Part shown: positions 7,192 through 14,703 of the stretch, piece after piece
How positions within the stretch are numbered: the stretch's first letter is position 1
How the letters are laid out: each line of letters opens with the position of its first letter
NCBI GenBank assembly: GCA_947452065.1
Contig: CANGBB010000002.1
Location: forward strand, 248,001-312,000
Direction: 5' to 3'
Origin: Gammaproteobacteria bacterium
GTDB lineage: Bacteria > Pseudomonadota > Gammaproteobacteria > Steroidobacterales > Steroidobacteraceae
DNA: 64,000 bases
The notes under the pieces: model-generated
The model's database searches: none
What the model was told of the DNA's origin: nothing
Seen by the model: the letters and a program-made list of their open reading frames with translations, nothing else
Translations under genes and position numbers: made by a program

Positions 7192-9333
7192 TCAGAAGCG
7201 AGTGCGGAAGGTCAATCGGAGCGTTCTGGGCTCACCGGGATGAACATGCAAATCGTTGACCGGGTCGGCTTCACTCGGCAGACGTGATTCGTAGTAGTAC
7301 TCGATGTCATCGACCTTGCGATCCAGCAGATTGAAGACATCCAGCGTCAGTTCCGCCCGAGATCCCATCTTGCGTCCGATGCGCAAGTTGGTGGTCAGAG
7401 ACGAACGAGACCGTACGCTATTGTCTTCGATCAGTGCGCCCGGACCCAGGTAGCGCCACTGGAGTGCCGCAGTCCATGCGCCGAGCTCCCGCAGCGTGAA
7501 TCCCAGAGAAACCACCTGGTCTACGGAGTTGGGGATATGGTCGCCGACGGGGTCGTAGGTCGAGAAGCGTGCCCTCGTAAAGGCGATGTCGGCATCGATG
7601 AGCACCCAGCGGGCCGGGACATAATGGTTGTTGAGCTCGATGCCGCGCCGTGTACTCGGCCTGTTAGGCTCGGTGGTACCATCGTCTCCGACGTAGACGA
7701 GTTCCGAGTCAAAATCGAGGCGCCATAGCGCCATAGAGGTTTGCAGCCCCGGGATCCACTCACTACGCGCCCCGACCTCGTAGCCCCGCGAGGCAACCAA
7801 GCCCGGAATAGGATCGACCGCATCGCCAGTTTTGGGATCGACGTGCGCTGTCGTGCCGCGGGCATCATTGCTGTGGAAGCCGCGCCCTGCGTTGAAGAAG
7901 AATTCGGTCCTGTCCCACGGGCCTGCGATCAGGGAGAGCTTGGGTGAGTAGAGATGCGCGGACGCTGAGCCGAAATTGCGCTCATCCACCCGGCTATCAA
8001 CTCCAAACTGCGCCACATCTGAGCGGATGCCGGCAATGCCACGGAGCCAAGGCGCGACTTGCAGCGTGGCCTGGCCGTAAAAGCCAGCGAGGGTCTCCTG
8101 GACCTGATCGTCGCGGGTCGTGCCGATGATCCGGCGCGCTTCGGTGTCGTACAGGCTGACATGGATGCGGTCGTGCCGCACCTGTAGCCCGATCTCGGTG
8201 CGAACCGGCAGGTTGCACAGCTTGAGGTCGGAGGCGTGGTTGACCGAGAGACCGTAGATCTGCCGGTGCTCCTGCTGCGAGAACTGATCTCCCGTCGTCG
8301 GGCGGTCGAGCGAGTAGGTGAAGTCGGAGAACAGCTTGAGGCGGTAGTCGATGGCGTAAGCGATTGCGCGAGTCGCGCTGTCCGCACCCTTCCGGTGCCA
8401 CTCGCCGGAGAGACTGTAGCGGCCAGTCTCGCCGCCGTCGGTCAGATCCACGGCATCGAAGCGCCCGAAGGAACGACCCTGGAAGGTGCCATCATCGATG
8501 AGACGTTGCGGGATCTGGTCGGTCGAGTCCCAGTGGGCGCTGTATCCCATTAGGCTGGTGCTCCAGCCCTGCGCTAGGTCTCCGCCGCTCAGGGTCAGCA
8601 GCCCGTTCGACTTGTTCAGGCGCTCCGGTAGCGTCCACGGGCCGTCATTGTGCTGGAATTCGGCGCCTGCCAGTAACTGCAGGCCGTTGCCCAGTGCCGT
8701 GGAGCCTGCTGCGACGGCCCGCTGGAAGTTGTCTTCGCCCACGGTGGCGACGGCGAAGGGCGTGGCGACCGACGTTCGGTAGGCGATGTCGGCCGAGCCC
8801 GCGGAGCCAAAGTCGCCATTCTTTGCGAAGTAGGGACCTTTGCGGTAGTCGATATGATCGATGAGTTCCGGGATGAGAAAGTTCAGATCTGAATAACCCT
8901 GTCCATGCGCGTTGGTGGGCATGTTGACGGGCAGGTCATTAACGAACGTCGCAAAATCCGTACCGTGGTCAAGGTTGAAGCCTCGCAGGAAGTACTGGTT
9001 GGCCTTGCCATCACCGGAGTGCTGGGTGACGATCATGCCCGGCACGAACTCCAGTACCTCGCCGGGTCGCAGCGTAGGGCGCTCGTCGACTAGATCGGAG
9101 CTGATAGTGCCCTCCGAGGCCGCGTCAGAGGTGCCGATCCCGTTGTCATAGTGACGAGCCGTCACGATGACCTGTTCGAGTAATGCACCTTCATTAACGT
9201 CTTGCGCAACACTCTCGGCGCCAGTTGCCGCCGTTGCCCATGCAATGCCGAATGACAGGACGGCAGCTAGGAGAGATAGGGATGTCGCGAGCTTCGAAGT
9301 GCAACATCGGACTGGAGCTGTTGAGCTGCGCAT
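7192..9333 (-). CDS. TonB-dependent receptor, probably nickel/cobalt uptake under NikR
   Basis: A 713-residue receptor from the ATG at 9333, opening a signal sequence (KLATSLSLLAAVLSFGIAWATAATGA). The frame is open to an ATG at 9396, but that codon lies inside the tandem-repeat/operator region, so the downstream start is preferred. It has a TonB-box-like LEQVIVTA, a plug with LRPGEVLEFVPGMIVTQHSGDGKANQYFLRG-type features, FAKNGDFGSAG, and a barrel ending in LRLTFRTRF with terminal Phe. The plug (GFNLDHGTDF, VNMPTNAHGQGYSD) resembles the receptor group found next to metal regulators. It lies downstream of nikR on the same strand, with a NikR-like site between; nickel or cobalt chelate import is inferred from this. 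Confidence 0.88.
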   Translation of the reverse strand: MRSSTAPVRCCTSKLATSLSLLAAVLSFGIAWATAATGAESVAQDVNEGALLEQVIVTARHYDNGIGTSDAASEGTISSDLVDERPTLRPGEVLEFVPGMIVTQHSGDGKANQYFLRGFNLDHGTDFATFVNDLPVNMPTNAHGQGYSDLNFLIPELIDHIDYRKGPYFAKNGDFGSAGSADIAYRTSVATPFAVATVGEDNFQRAVAAGSTALGNGLQLLAGAEFQHNDGPWTLPERLNKSNGLLTLSGGDLAQGWSTSLMGYSAHWDSTDQIPQRLIDDGTFQGRSFGRFDAVDLTDGGETGRYSLSGEWHRKGADSATRAIAYAIDYRLKLFSDFTYSLDRPTTGDQFSQQEHRQIYGLSVNHASDLKLCNLPVRTEIGLQVRHDRIHVSLYDTEARRIIGTTRDDQVQETLAGFYGQATLQVAPWLRGIAGIRSDVAQFGVDSRVDERNFGSASAHLYSPKLSLIAGPWDRTEFFFNAGRGFHSNDARGTTAHVDPKTGDAVDPIPGLVASRGYEVGARSEWIPGLQTSMALWRLDFDSELVYVGDDGTTEPNRPSTRRGIELNNHYVPARWVLIDADIAFTRARFSTYDPVGDHIPNSVDQVVSLGFTLRELGAWTAALQWRYLGPGALIEDNSVRSRSSLTTNLRIGRKMGSRAELTLDVFNLLDRKVDDIEYYYESRLPSEADPVNDLHVHPGEPRTLRLTFRTRF

Positions 9334-9371
9334 ATCACTGCTTCCCGGGCAACAGGTCTCACCAGAGAATA

Positions 9372-9398
9372 GTATGATGAGTCTTATAATCTTCATAC
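9372..9398 (-). promoter_or_regulatory. Candidate NikR operator
   Basis: GTATGA (9372-9377) and TCATAC (9393-9398) form an inverted pair with a 15-base spacer. E. coli NikR recognises GTATGA-N16-TCATAC, so this is one base shorter than the known operator. It lies between nikR and the receptor gene, 39 bases upstream of the chosen receptor start, and overlaps TATAAT-like elements. The assignment is inference from motif and position. Confidence 0.6.
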
Positions 9399-9421
9399 AA
9401 GATTATAATCTTCATACAAGA
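9384..9421. repeat. Perfect 19-bp tandem repeat, two units
   Basis: The unit ttataatcttcatacaaga occurs at 9384-9402 and again, identical, at 9403-9421. Each unit carries one TCATAC NikR-type half-site and a TATAAT-like box (on the minus strand GTATGA and ATTATAA). The duplication therefore doubles both the half-site and the possible -10 element upstream of the receptor gene. Confidence 0.85.
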
Positions 9422-9534
9422 TTTGTTTGGGTAAAGTTTTGTCAGCGAATTCGTATCTCCAGAGTCAAGCGAACACACAGGTGCACGGCGGCAATGCCCT
9501 TGCCTACTTTTACAGACAAATGGGGAGCGATATG

Positions 9535-10026
9535 TCAGTGCTTGTGACGCAGCCGGCGCTTTCTGGCCTTCGCTGCCATCGAAGTTCGGGAGGCGTGTAG
9601 CGGAGCGTGTGGGCTTTCCCCGCTTGTTGCCAGTGAAACCACGTGAAGATGGCCGTGAGTGACACCTGGCTGTGTGATGACGGATTGCGCGAATGCCTGA
9701 AGTTCGTCCGCGTGCCCCCTTAGGATGATCGTCTCTACGCAGCGATCGTGGTCTAGGTGGGCGTGCATGGTCGAGACTGTCAGTTCATGATGATCATGCT
9801 GAAGCTCAGTCAGGCGAGAGGCGAGCTGACGCTGGTGATGGTTATACACATAGCTCAGGGTGGCAACGCAAATCGCCTCTGGCCGACTTTGAACCAGTGT
9901 TCCCATGAGGTCATTTCGCAGCAGGTCTCTGAATGCCTCCGAGCGGTTCGCATAGCCACGGGATCTGACCAGCGCCTCGAAGGCGTCTGCCAGATCATCG
10001 TCCAAAGACATCGTCAGGCGCTTCAC
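9535..10026 (-). CDS. nikR: Nickel-responsive ribbon-helix-helix regulator NikR
   Basis: A 163-residue regulator. The N-terminus (MKRLTMSLDDDLADAFEALVRSRGYANRSEAFRDLLR) is a ribbon-helix-helix DNA-binding domain. The ACT-like metal-sensing domain has the NikR ligand pattern: His in HDHHELTVSTMHAHLDHDRCVE (first His, then H-x-H, then Cys about 6 residues on), equivalent to H76/H87/H89/C95 of E. coli NikR. It is about 30 residues longer than E. coli NikR (133) because of a C-terminal His- and basic-rich tail (SPHAPLHASR..KARKRRLRHKH). The start is GTG at 10026. It is upstream of and codirectional with the second TonB receptor, its likely target. Confidence 0.93.
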   Translation of the reverse strand: MKRLTMSLDDDLADAFEALVRSRGYANRSEAFRDLLRNDLMGTLVQSRPEAICVATLSYVYNHHQRQLASRLTELQHDHHELTVSTMHAHLDHDRCVETIILRGHADELQAFAQSVITQPGVTHGHLHVVSLATSGESPHAPLHASRTSMAAKARKRRLRHKH

Positions 10027-10134
10027 TGTTAGCTAATCCTATGAGTGGCTGTAGTCACTTTACCGGCAGAACACACTATGAGCATAAAGACGAAGCGTCA
10101 ATCCAGGCGTGACATCACCGAAAGGGTTGTGCGG

Positions 10135-10290
10135 TGCTTCGCCTTCCTTGATTGGGCAAAGCATCACGGCAAACCCGCGGCGCCTCCCGCGCACGGCATC
10201 CAGTACGTCCCCTCGCGCTTGTTCGACTCCACGAGTGCCCGGTAGGCATGCAGCGGGCCCTCGTACTCTGGACGCCCTTTGTGGCGTTGC
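10135..10290. repeat. Right copy of the gene-end direct repeat flanking the metal island
   Basis: This is the direct-orientation partner of 4069-4229. From gggcaaagcatcacggcaaa onward it follows the 3' end of the gene at 10164-11123 with scattered mismatches. Its left edge, 10135-10157, matches the right edge of the left copy (4206-4229) with one substitution in the 20-base core. The roughly 5.9 kb between the two edges is exactly the DUF2946/TonB/TonB/nikR segment. Confidence 0.8.
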
Positions 10291-11123
10291 TTCACCTTGA
10301 ACAGGTCATTGGGTTTGCCGCTCGATAGCCCGGCGCGTCGCATCACCCGAATGCCCACCGTCTTCACGGCCTTGAACGTCCACAGGGCCTTGAAGACCGC
10401 CGCCTGACCGTCGGTGCATTCGATCGGTCCGTGAGGCCAGGAATCCAGCGTCACCCACTTGAAGTCGGCGGAGAACGGCCCGTGAACAGGAATCCTTGGA
10501 TCGGCGTCGGTACTCGGCTCCGGCGCAAGGCCTGCTTTGAGGTGAACGATCCCACCGCCGTAGGACGTGAAGCGCTCCTCCAGAGGTAGCCACTCGATCC
10601 CGGTGGGAAACGGCACGCCACGCATCTGTGCCGCTCTGGGTGCGATCACCCGGATGCCAGCGCCTGGCACGCGGATACGATCAAAGATGGAAGGATCCGC
10701 CCACAAGCGCATCAGGCTCCGCGACAGGAGGACCGGCTCACGACGAGCATCACCTAGTCGCCACACACCATCGCTAAGGTCGGTGACGCCGTCTCGGCTC
10801 TCGATGTCTAGGGCCATGCGCAGTCGTGATCGCAGCCAGTTCTCATCGAGCATGATCGCGGCGCGATCCTCGGGGGCGAGCGGGATCGGGCCACAGTCCG
10901 GGCACTGGCAGTTCTGTCCTCCATTGCCGCCCCCGACGATCTGGCCGTTGTGCAACTGGCAGTACGGGCAGAGCGTGAAGGTGCGGTTCACAACGGTTGC
11001 TTTGATCGCGGGCGCGAGGGTGGCGCAGGCGCTTATTTCGGTCGGCGATAACGCCCCGCGAAATACCGGCGTCCCGCCCGCGAACAAGCGGCAGACCAAA
11101 GACCATGCCTCGTGCGACGACAT
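10164..11123 (-). CDS. Uncharacterised protein with a CxxC...CxxC zinc-ribbon-like motif
   Basis: A 319-residue protein not recognised as any known family. The region around residues 50-80 (CPYCQLHNGQIVGGG...CQCPDCG) has two CxxC pairs about 18 residues apart, consistent with a zinc ribbon. The remainder is mixed alpha/beta with no transmembrane segments. It lies 3 bases downstream of the 410-residue gene on the same strand, so both form one operon divergent from the XRE/ImmA cassette. A duplicate of its C-terminal 40 or so codons lies at 4069-4229. Its place at the edge of a mobile element suggests accessory function; nothing in the sequence fixes a biochemical role. Confidence 0.7.
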   Translation of the reverse strand: MSSHEAWSLVCRLFAGGTPVFRGALSPTEISACATLAPAIKATVVNRTFTLCPYCQLHNGQIVGGGNGGQNCQCPDCGPIPLAPEDRAAIMLDENWLRSRLRMALDIESRDGVTDLSDGVWRLGDARREPVLLSRSLMRLWADPSIFDRIRVPGAGIRVIAPRAAQMRGVPFPTGIEWLPLEERFTSYGGGIVHLKAGLAPEPSTDADPRIPVHGPFSADFKWVTLDSWPHGPIECTDGQAAVFKALWTFKAVKTVGIRVMRRAGLSSGKPNDLFKVKQRHKGRPEYEGPLHAYRALVESNKREGTYWMPCAGGAAGLP

Positions 11124-11126
11124 CGA

Positions 11127-12359
11127 TCAGTGCGCAAAAGCCAGTTGCAGATCCGAGGCGTCGCTTGAGGGCGATTCCTGCGCGATGAGCGTTTGCCCTT
11201 TCTGAAGAATGCCCAGTGATACCAGGTATCCCTCCAACTGTGCCTGCAGCGCCGCGTCGAACTTATGCAGGTTCAGCCGGCCCTTGCGCGTCACTTCAAT
11301 GGTAACCACCTTCGCGCGCGTTTTGCCGGGTTGAGGCGCGTAGTGCAGGTTGATGTGGGCGGACGTGACGAGCCAGTTTTCGGCCAGCGGGCCGGGCAAC
11401 TTTTCGTCCAGCAAATCAGTGACACATCGGTGCTCGCTCGAGGCCATCGCCGTGCACTCGATCTTCAGCTGATTGTCTGGGCTGAGCAGGCTGATCGACT
11501 TCACCTGTAGCACGCTAAACCCGTCCGCTATGGCCTGCTGGACCTCGAACCCGAATCGCAGCGCCGAGAGATCCAGCGTCGGCGGCAGCATACGGTGGGC
11601 ATCGAGCGTCACGTGTAAAAGGTGCTTGGCAAAAGCCTTCAGCAGCATCTGGTGATACCGCGCTCCGCCCTTGACCAGCGAGCGGGTCACGCCCGTGAGG
11701 CAGGAGTACTCGACGACCGAGTGAATGTTGGGGTTGCCCACATGGCGCTTGAGTTCATCGCCTTCGAACTCCAGGCGCACCATCGGCAGATCCTTGACGT
11801 GCACGCTGAGCAGATACACGCCGGGACTGCGCTCGAACACATAGGCCTTGCTGCGATCACCGCACTGCATCTCACGCTGGTAGAAGGCCGAGACTTCCTT
11901 GCGCAGCGACGCCAGCGCGGCCTCCGAGGTGTCGGGCGCCTTCTTCACGCCGAGCTCATGCTGCTGGGCCTGTGCGACTTGCTGCTCGAAGTGATCAACA
12001 TCGCCGGCACGCTCAAAGAGCTCCGGGTGTTTCACGTATAGCCAAAAGGAGCGGTGCATATCGCTCTGGCAGGTGGCCAGCCCCGTCAGGGCGGCGCCAT
12101 GACTGGTGGCTACCTGGAACATCGCGTGCGTCCCTGCGCTGTCTCCAAGCTCGACGCTGGCGCGCAACTTGGCGGTCAGTGCATCGCGCACCGAGACGTC
12201 CGGCCAGGTGTGCACGGCCTCGATCAACGCCCGTGTGGTTTCAGGTTTGTCGCTCCACGCGAAATGCTCGGGCATCCTCAGGCCGTGGCCCGTTAGGAAC
12301 TCACGCAGCGTGGCGTCCACCGGCAACTCGTGTAGCAACTCGATCCAGGTTTTTTTCAT
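11127..12359 (-). CDS. Uncharacterised 410-residue accessory protein
   Basis: The ATG at 12359 is preceded by AAAAGGA at a suitable distance; a GTG 18 bases upstream is also in frame. The product has no transmembrane helices or recognised catalytic motif. Residues 1-150 are helix-rich (HELPVDATLREFLTGHGLRMPEHFAW...). A region near residues 170-350 is predicted by eye to be alternating beta/alpha (VYLLSVHVKDLPMVRLEFEGDEL). The end is acidic and Ser-rich. It is translated before, and 3 bases from, the zinc-ribbon gene, so the two products probably act together. Regulation by the divergent XRE repressor through the roughly 300-base intergenic region is plausible. Family unknown. Confidence 0.7.
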   Translation of the reverse strand: MKKTWIELLHELPVDATLREFLTGHGLRMPEHFAWSDKPETTRALIEAVHTWPDVSVRDALTAKLRASVELGDSAGTHAMFQVATSHGAALTGLATCQSDMHRSFWLYVKHPELFERAGDVDHFEQQVAQAQQHELGVKKAPDTSEAALASLRKEVSAFYQREMQCGDRSKAYVFERSPGVYLLSVHVKDLPMVRLEFEGDELKRHVGNPNIHSVVEYSCLTGVTRSLVKGGARYHQMLLKAFAKHLLHVTLDAHRMLPPTLDLSALRFGFEVQQAIADGFSVLQVKSISLLSPDNQLKIECTAMASSEHRCVTDLLDEKLPGPLAENWLVTSAHINLHYAPQPGKTRAKVVTIEVTRKGRLNLHKFDAALQAQLEGYLVSLGILQKGQTLIAQESPSSDASDLQLAFAH

Positions 12360-12595
12360 GTTGTTGGTCCTTTTCACGTGTGGGTCGGAGGCTAAACCCG
12401 GTTTCAGATCGGTCTAAAACCGCTGTCAGTCCTGTTCCCGCTTGGGTCGGAGACCGCAGAGAGAGGGGACGGTGGGTGCTGGCCGGCGACGATTTGGCTA
12501 AACAAATATCCCGTCTAAGTAAAGCCGCGGGATACAGAGGGATTGTGTCCCGCTGACTCCCTCGTGTCAAACCACGTACCACATATGGCGTATAT

Positions 12596-12616
12596 CAGTA
12601 TCCCGTGGCTATACTG
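12596..12616 (+). promoter_or_regulatory. Inverted repeat, candidate XRE operator
   Basis: CAGTAT (12596-12601), 9-base spacer, ATACTG (12611-12616), perfect 6-bp arms. The right arm includes TATACT, a good -10 box, 45 bases before the XRE start codon. A repressor bound here would block its own promoter. The surrounding 12360-12660 region, about 300 bases, holds no gene and must contain the divergent promoters. Confidence 0.5.
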
Positions 12617-12660
12617 TGCGGGTCGTAATCAGTGACTTACAGCGTAAAAGGAGCATTGCC

Positions 12661-13002
12661 ATGGCTTCGGCATTCGGAGCACGCCTCCGGCGCTTCCGTG
12701 AGGCAAAGGATCTGACCCTCCAGCAGGTCGCCGATGCGGTTGGCTGTACCAAGGCCTACATCTGGGAGCTGGAAATGAAAGAGGGGCAGCGCCCCTCGGC
12801 GGAGCGGGTTCACGCCCTGGCCAAGGTGCTGGGGGTGACGATGGAGGATGTGATGGGTGAGCCCTTTGAGGAACTCCCCGAAGCCAGCCCGGAGGACGTA
12901 CGCTTTTTCCGTGAGTACGCCGGCATGAACGAGGCGGAGAAGCAGCGCTACCGGCAGTTGCTTGAGATCGCGTTCCCGGAAAAAGGTAAGGCTGGAGACT
13001 AA
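12661..13002 (+). CDS. XRE-family transcriptional regulator
   Basis: A 113-residue cytoplasmic repressor. The N-terminal 65 residues form a Cro/C1-type helix-turn-helix (FGARLRRFREAKDLTLQQVADAVGCTKAYIWELEMKEGQRPSAERVHALAKVLGV). The C-terminal part (FFREYAGMNEAEKQRYRQLLEIAF) is a short helical oligomerisation segment. The start at 12661 follows AAAAGGAGC with good spacing. The frame is open to a GTG at 12616, rejected because that lies inside the promoter palindrome. Three bases separate it from the ImmA/IrrE gene. In this arrangement the XRE repressor is usually inactivated by the partner metallopeptidase. Confidence 0.9.
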   Translation: MASAFGARLRRFREAKDLTLQQVADAVGCTKAYIWELEMKEGQRPSAERVHALAKVLGVTMEDVMGEPFEELPEASPEDVRFFREYAGMNEAEKQRYRQLLEIAFPEKGKAGD

Positions 13003-13005
13003 GTC

Positions 13006-13929
13006 TTGAGCGCTGCGCAGGTCCTCACGGGCTCAATCGCTGCCAACACCGTGCACACGTGGCTGCGGGCGGCGCACCAGGGGGATGCGCCTCAAACGAT
13101 CGATCTGAACATCGTTCGCCAGATGCTGCCCGGTACGCCCTTCGGCAAGGACGTGCGCGAGATCAAAGCACCGATGGCCCACGGCATCAGCAGTTGCGAG
13201 GGGATGCTGGTTCGCAACCCCAAAGATGCAGCCGAGTGGGCGATCTTTTACAACGGCAATTCGAGCCCCGAGCGTCAGCGCTTCACCATCGCGCATGAAC
13301 TCGGTCATTTCATTCTGCATCGCAGTCAGCGGCCCAACTTCAACTGCGATAAGGAAAGCGTCTATTCCGGTGCGGATACGATCCGCGACATCGAGCGCCA
13401 GGCCGATGACTTTGCCAGTAACTTGTTGATGCCCGGAGATCTGCTGCGCCAAGGGATCGCTAATCGCCGGATTGATCTTCACGTACTCGGTGCCATAGCG
13501 CAGCGCTTCCAGGTGTCGTTTGAGGCGCTGTGCATTCGCTTCATCAAGTTCACACCGCAGCGGGCCATCCTGATGCACTGGGATAACGGCTTCCTAAAGT
13601 ACGAGTGGCGCAGCAGCAGTGCTGTCAAAACGCGAGCGCGCATACGTCGCAGGAGCGATCCGGTTGAGCCTCCGCCCGGCACGCTCGCCGCCGATGCCGG
13701 GGTCGAGCAGGAGCGGGACGGTATCGAGATGTCGGCCGCGATCTGGTGCGCTGAGGAAGCGCCGCACATGAAGTTGCGCGAGTTCAAGCACAGCTACCGC
13801 GAACGGGTACTCAGTCTCCTGATTCTGGAATCGGCCGAGCCGCGCCCAGGGGACACGACTTGGCACGATGAGCCCGTCGAGGACAGCTACGATCATTTCA
13901 TCGCCAACGGTCAGCATCCGGTACGGTGA
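13006..13929 (+). CDS. ImmA/IrrE-family metallopeptidase
   Basis: A 307-residue protein starting at TTG, with GGAG 9 bases upstream. The zinc-binding motif HELGHF near residue 97 is followed by ERQADDFASNLLMP near 130, the ImmA/IrrE signature with the third zinc ligand. The last 100 or so residues (after TPQRAILMHW) form an extension rich in Arg and Glu, not typical of the shortest ImmA proteins. By family precedent it cleaves or inactivates the upstream XRE repressor in response to DNA damage or another signal, relieving repression of element genes. The two genes are an operon. Confidence 0.88.
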   Translation: MSAAQVLTGSIAANTVHTWLRAAHQGDAPQTIDLNIVRQMLPGTPFGKDVREIKAPMAHGISSCEGMLVRNPKDAAEWAIFYNGNSSPERQRFTIAHELGHFILHRSQRPNFNCDKESVYSGADTIRDIERQADDFASNLLMPGDLLRQGIANRRIDLHVLGAIAQRFQVSFEALCIRFIKFTPQRAILMHWDNGFLKYEWRSSSAVKTRARIRRRSDPVEPPPGTLAADAGVEQERDGIEMSAAIWCAEEAPHMKLREFKHSYRERVLSLLILESAEPRPGDTTWHDEPVEDSYDHFIANGQHPVR

Positions 13930-14029
13930 AGCGATCGCGTGGGGTAACTCCACAACTTGCGCACAAACCCGTTACCACAAGGCTCGTCATTCCTAGCATG
14001 AGGCGCGTTTTCCAGATGGACCGCCTACC

Positions 14030-14242
14030 ATGCAAAAAAACAAACCACCCTCATACGGTGGGCGTGACCGCCCGCGTGCTCCTAATCAAGAAATCGCCGA
14101 TCTGCTTGCCGCAGCGCTATTACGCCTGCGGACCTTGCCGGAACCGATTGAGTCCGACGCTACAGGCGGGTTTTTACTTGCTATGGACCGCCACCAGAGC
14201 GTTCATGCGAACCCCCATGAAAACAAGGGAGTTCAGCCTTGA
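14030..14242 (+). CDS. Small ORF upstream of and overlapping DUF2924
   Basis: A 70-residue frame starting with ATG after an AT-rich leader. Its stop overlaps the TTG start of the DUF2924 gene by 4 bases, as in translational coupling. The middle (EIADLLAAALLRLRTL) can form an amphipathic helix. The end, HQSVHANPHENKGVQP, has a counterpart (KQSVHANSINHSKGVPK) ending the frame that runs into the DUF3489 gene start at 25609. This suggests a conserved coupled leader peptide. No function is known, and coding status is uncertain. Confidence 0.5.
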   Translation: MQKNKPPSYGGRDRPRAPNQEIADLLAAALLRLRTLPEPIESDATGGFLLAMDRHQSVHANPHENKGVQP

Positions 14243-14703
14243 AAGCACACGCACCGCAGGAGCAGGCCGTCAGTGTGGCGGCCAGGGTTGCGCAAATTCC
14301 ACACCTGTCTATGGACGGCCTCTGGGCGCTGTGGGACGAGCACTTTGACAAGCGCCCGAATCACCATCATCGGACCTGGCTCGAGTCGCGCCTAGCGTAC
14401 AAGATTCAGGAGCACGCCTTCGGCGGCCTGAAGGGCGCCACTCGCCGCAAGCTCGAAGAGATTGGCGAGAGCGGACTGTTGCCCACACGCCTGCGTCGCG
14501 ATGCGGACCGATTGCTCCCGGGTAGCGTGCTCACGCGAACCTTCGATGACATCGAACATCATGTCCTCGTCCGAGGCATGCGCGACTTCGAGTACAACGG
14601 AAAACGCTTCTCGAGCCTCACCGCCATCGCCAAGGCGATCAGCGGGAGCTCTTGTTCAGGGCCCCTGTTCTTTGGCCTCAAGACCAGGAAGAAGGCCCGA
14701 TGA
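14239..14703 (+). CDS. DUF2924 protein
   Basis: A 154-residue protein, TTG start with GGGAG upstream. It contains WDEHFDKRPNHHHRTWLESRLAYKIQEHAFGGL and then PGSVLTRTFDDIEHHVLVRGMRDFEYNGKRFSSLTAIAKAISGSSCSGPLFFGL. The second part is the DUF2924 hallmark (pattern PGTxLxRxWxGxxHxVxVxxxGFxYxGxxYxSLSxIAxxITGxxWSGPxFFGL). DUF2924 genes are regularly found directly before large serine recombinases in proteobacterial phage-like elements. The stop overlaps the recombinase start (ATGA). A role with the recombinase, for example as a directionality or DNA-binding factor, is inference. Confidence 0.88.
   Translation: MKAHAPQEQAVSVAARVAQIPHLSMDGLWALWDEHFDKRPNHHHRTWLESRLAYKIQEHAFGGLKGATRRKLEEIGESGLLPTRLRRDADRLLPGSVLTRTFDDIEHHVLVRGMRDFEYNGKRFSSLTAIAKAISGSSCSGPLFFGLKTRKKAR

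Noticed and set aside
9334-9396. Upstream start of the second TonB receptor at 9396
   Set aside because: That ATG lies within the NikR-like half-site and tandem repeat, and the extra residues precede a complete signal peptide that starts at 9333.
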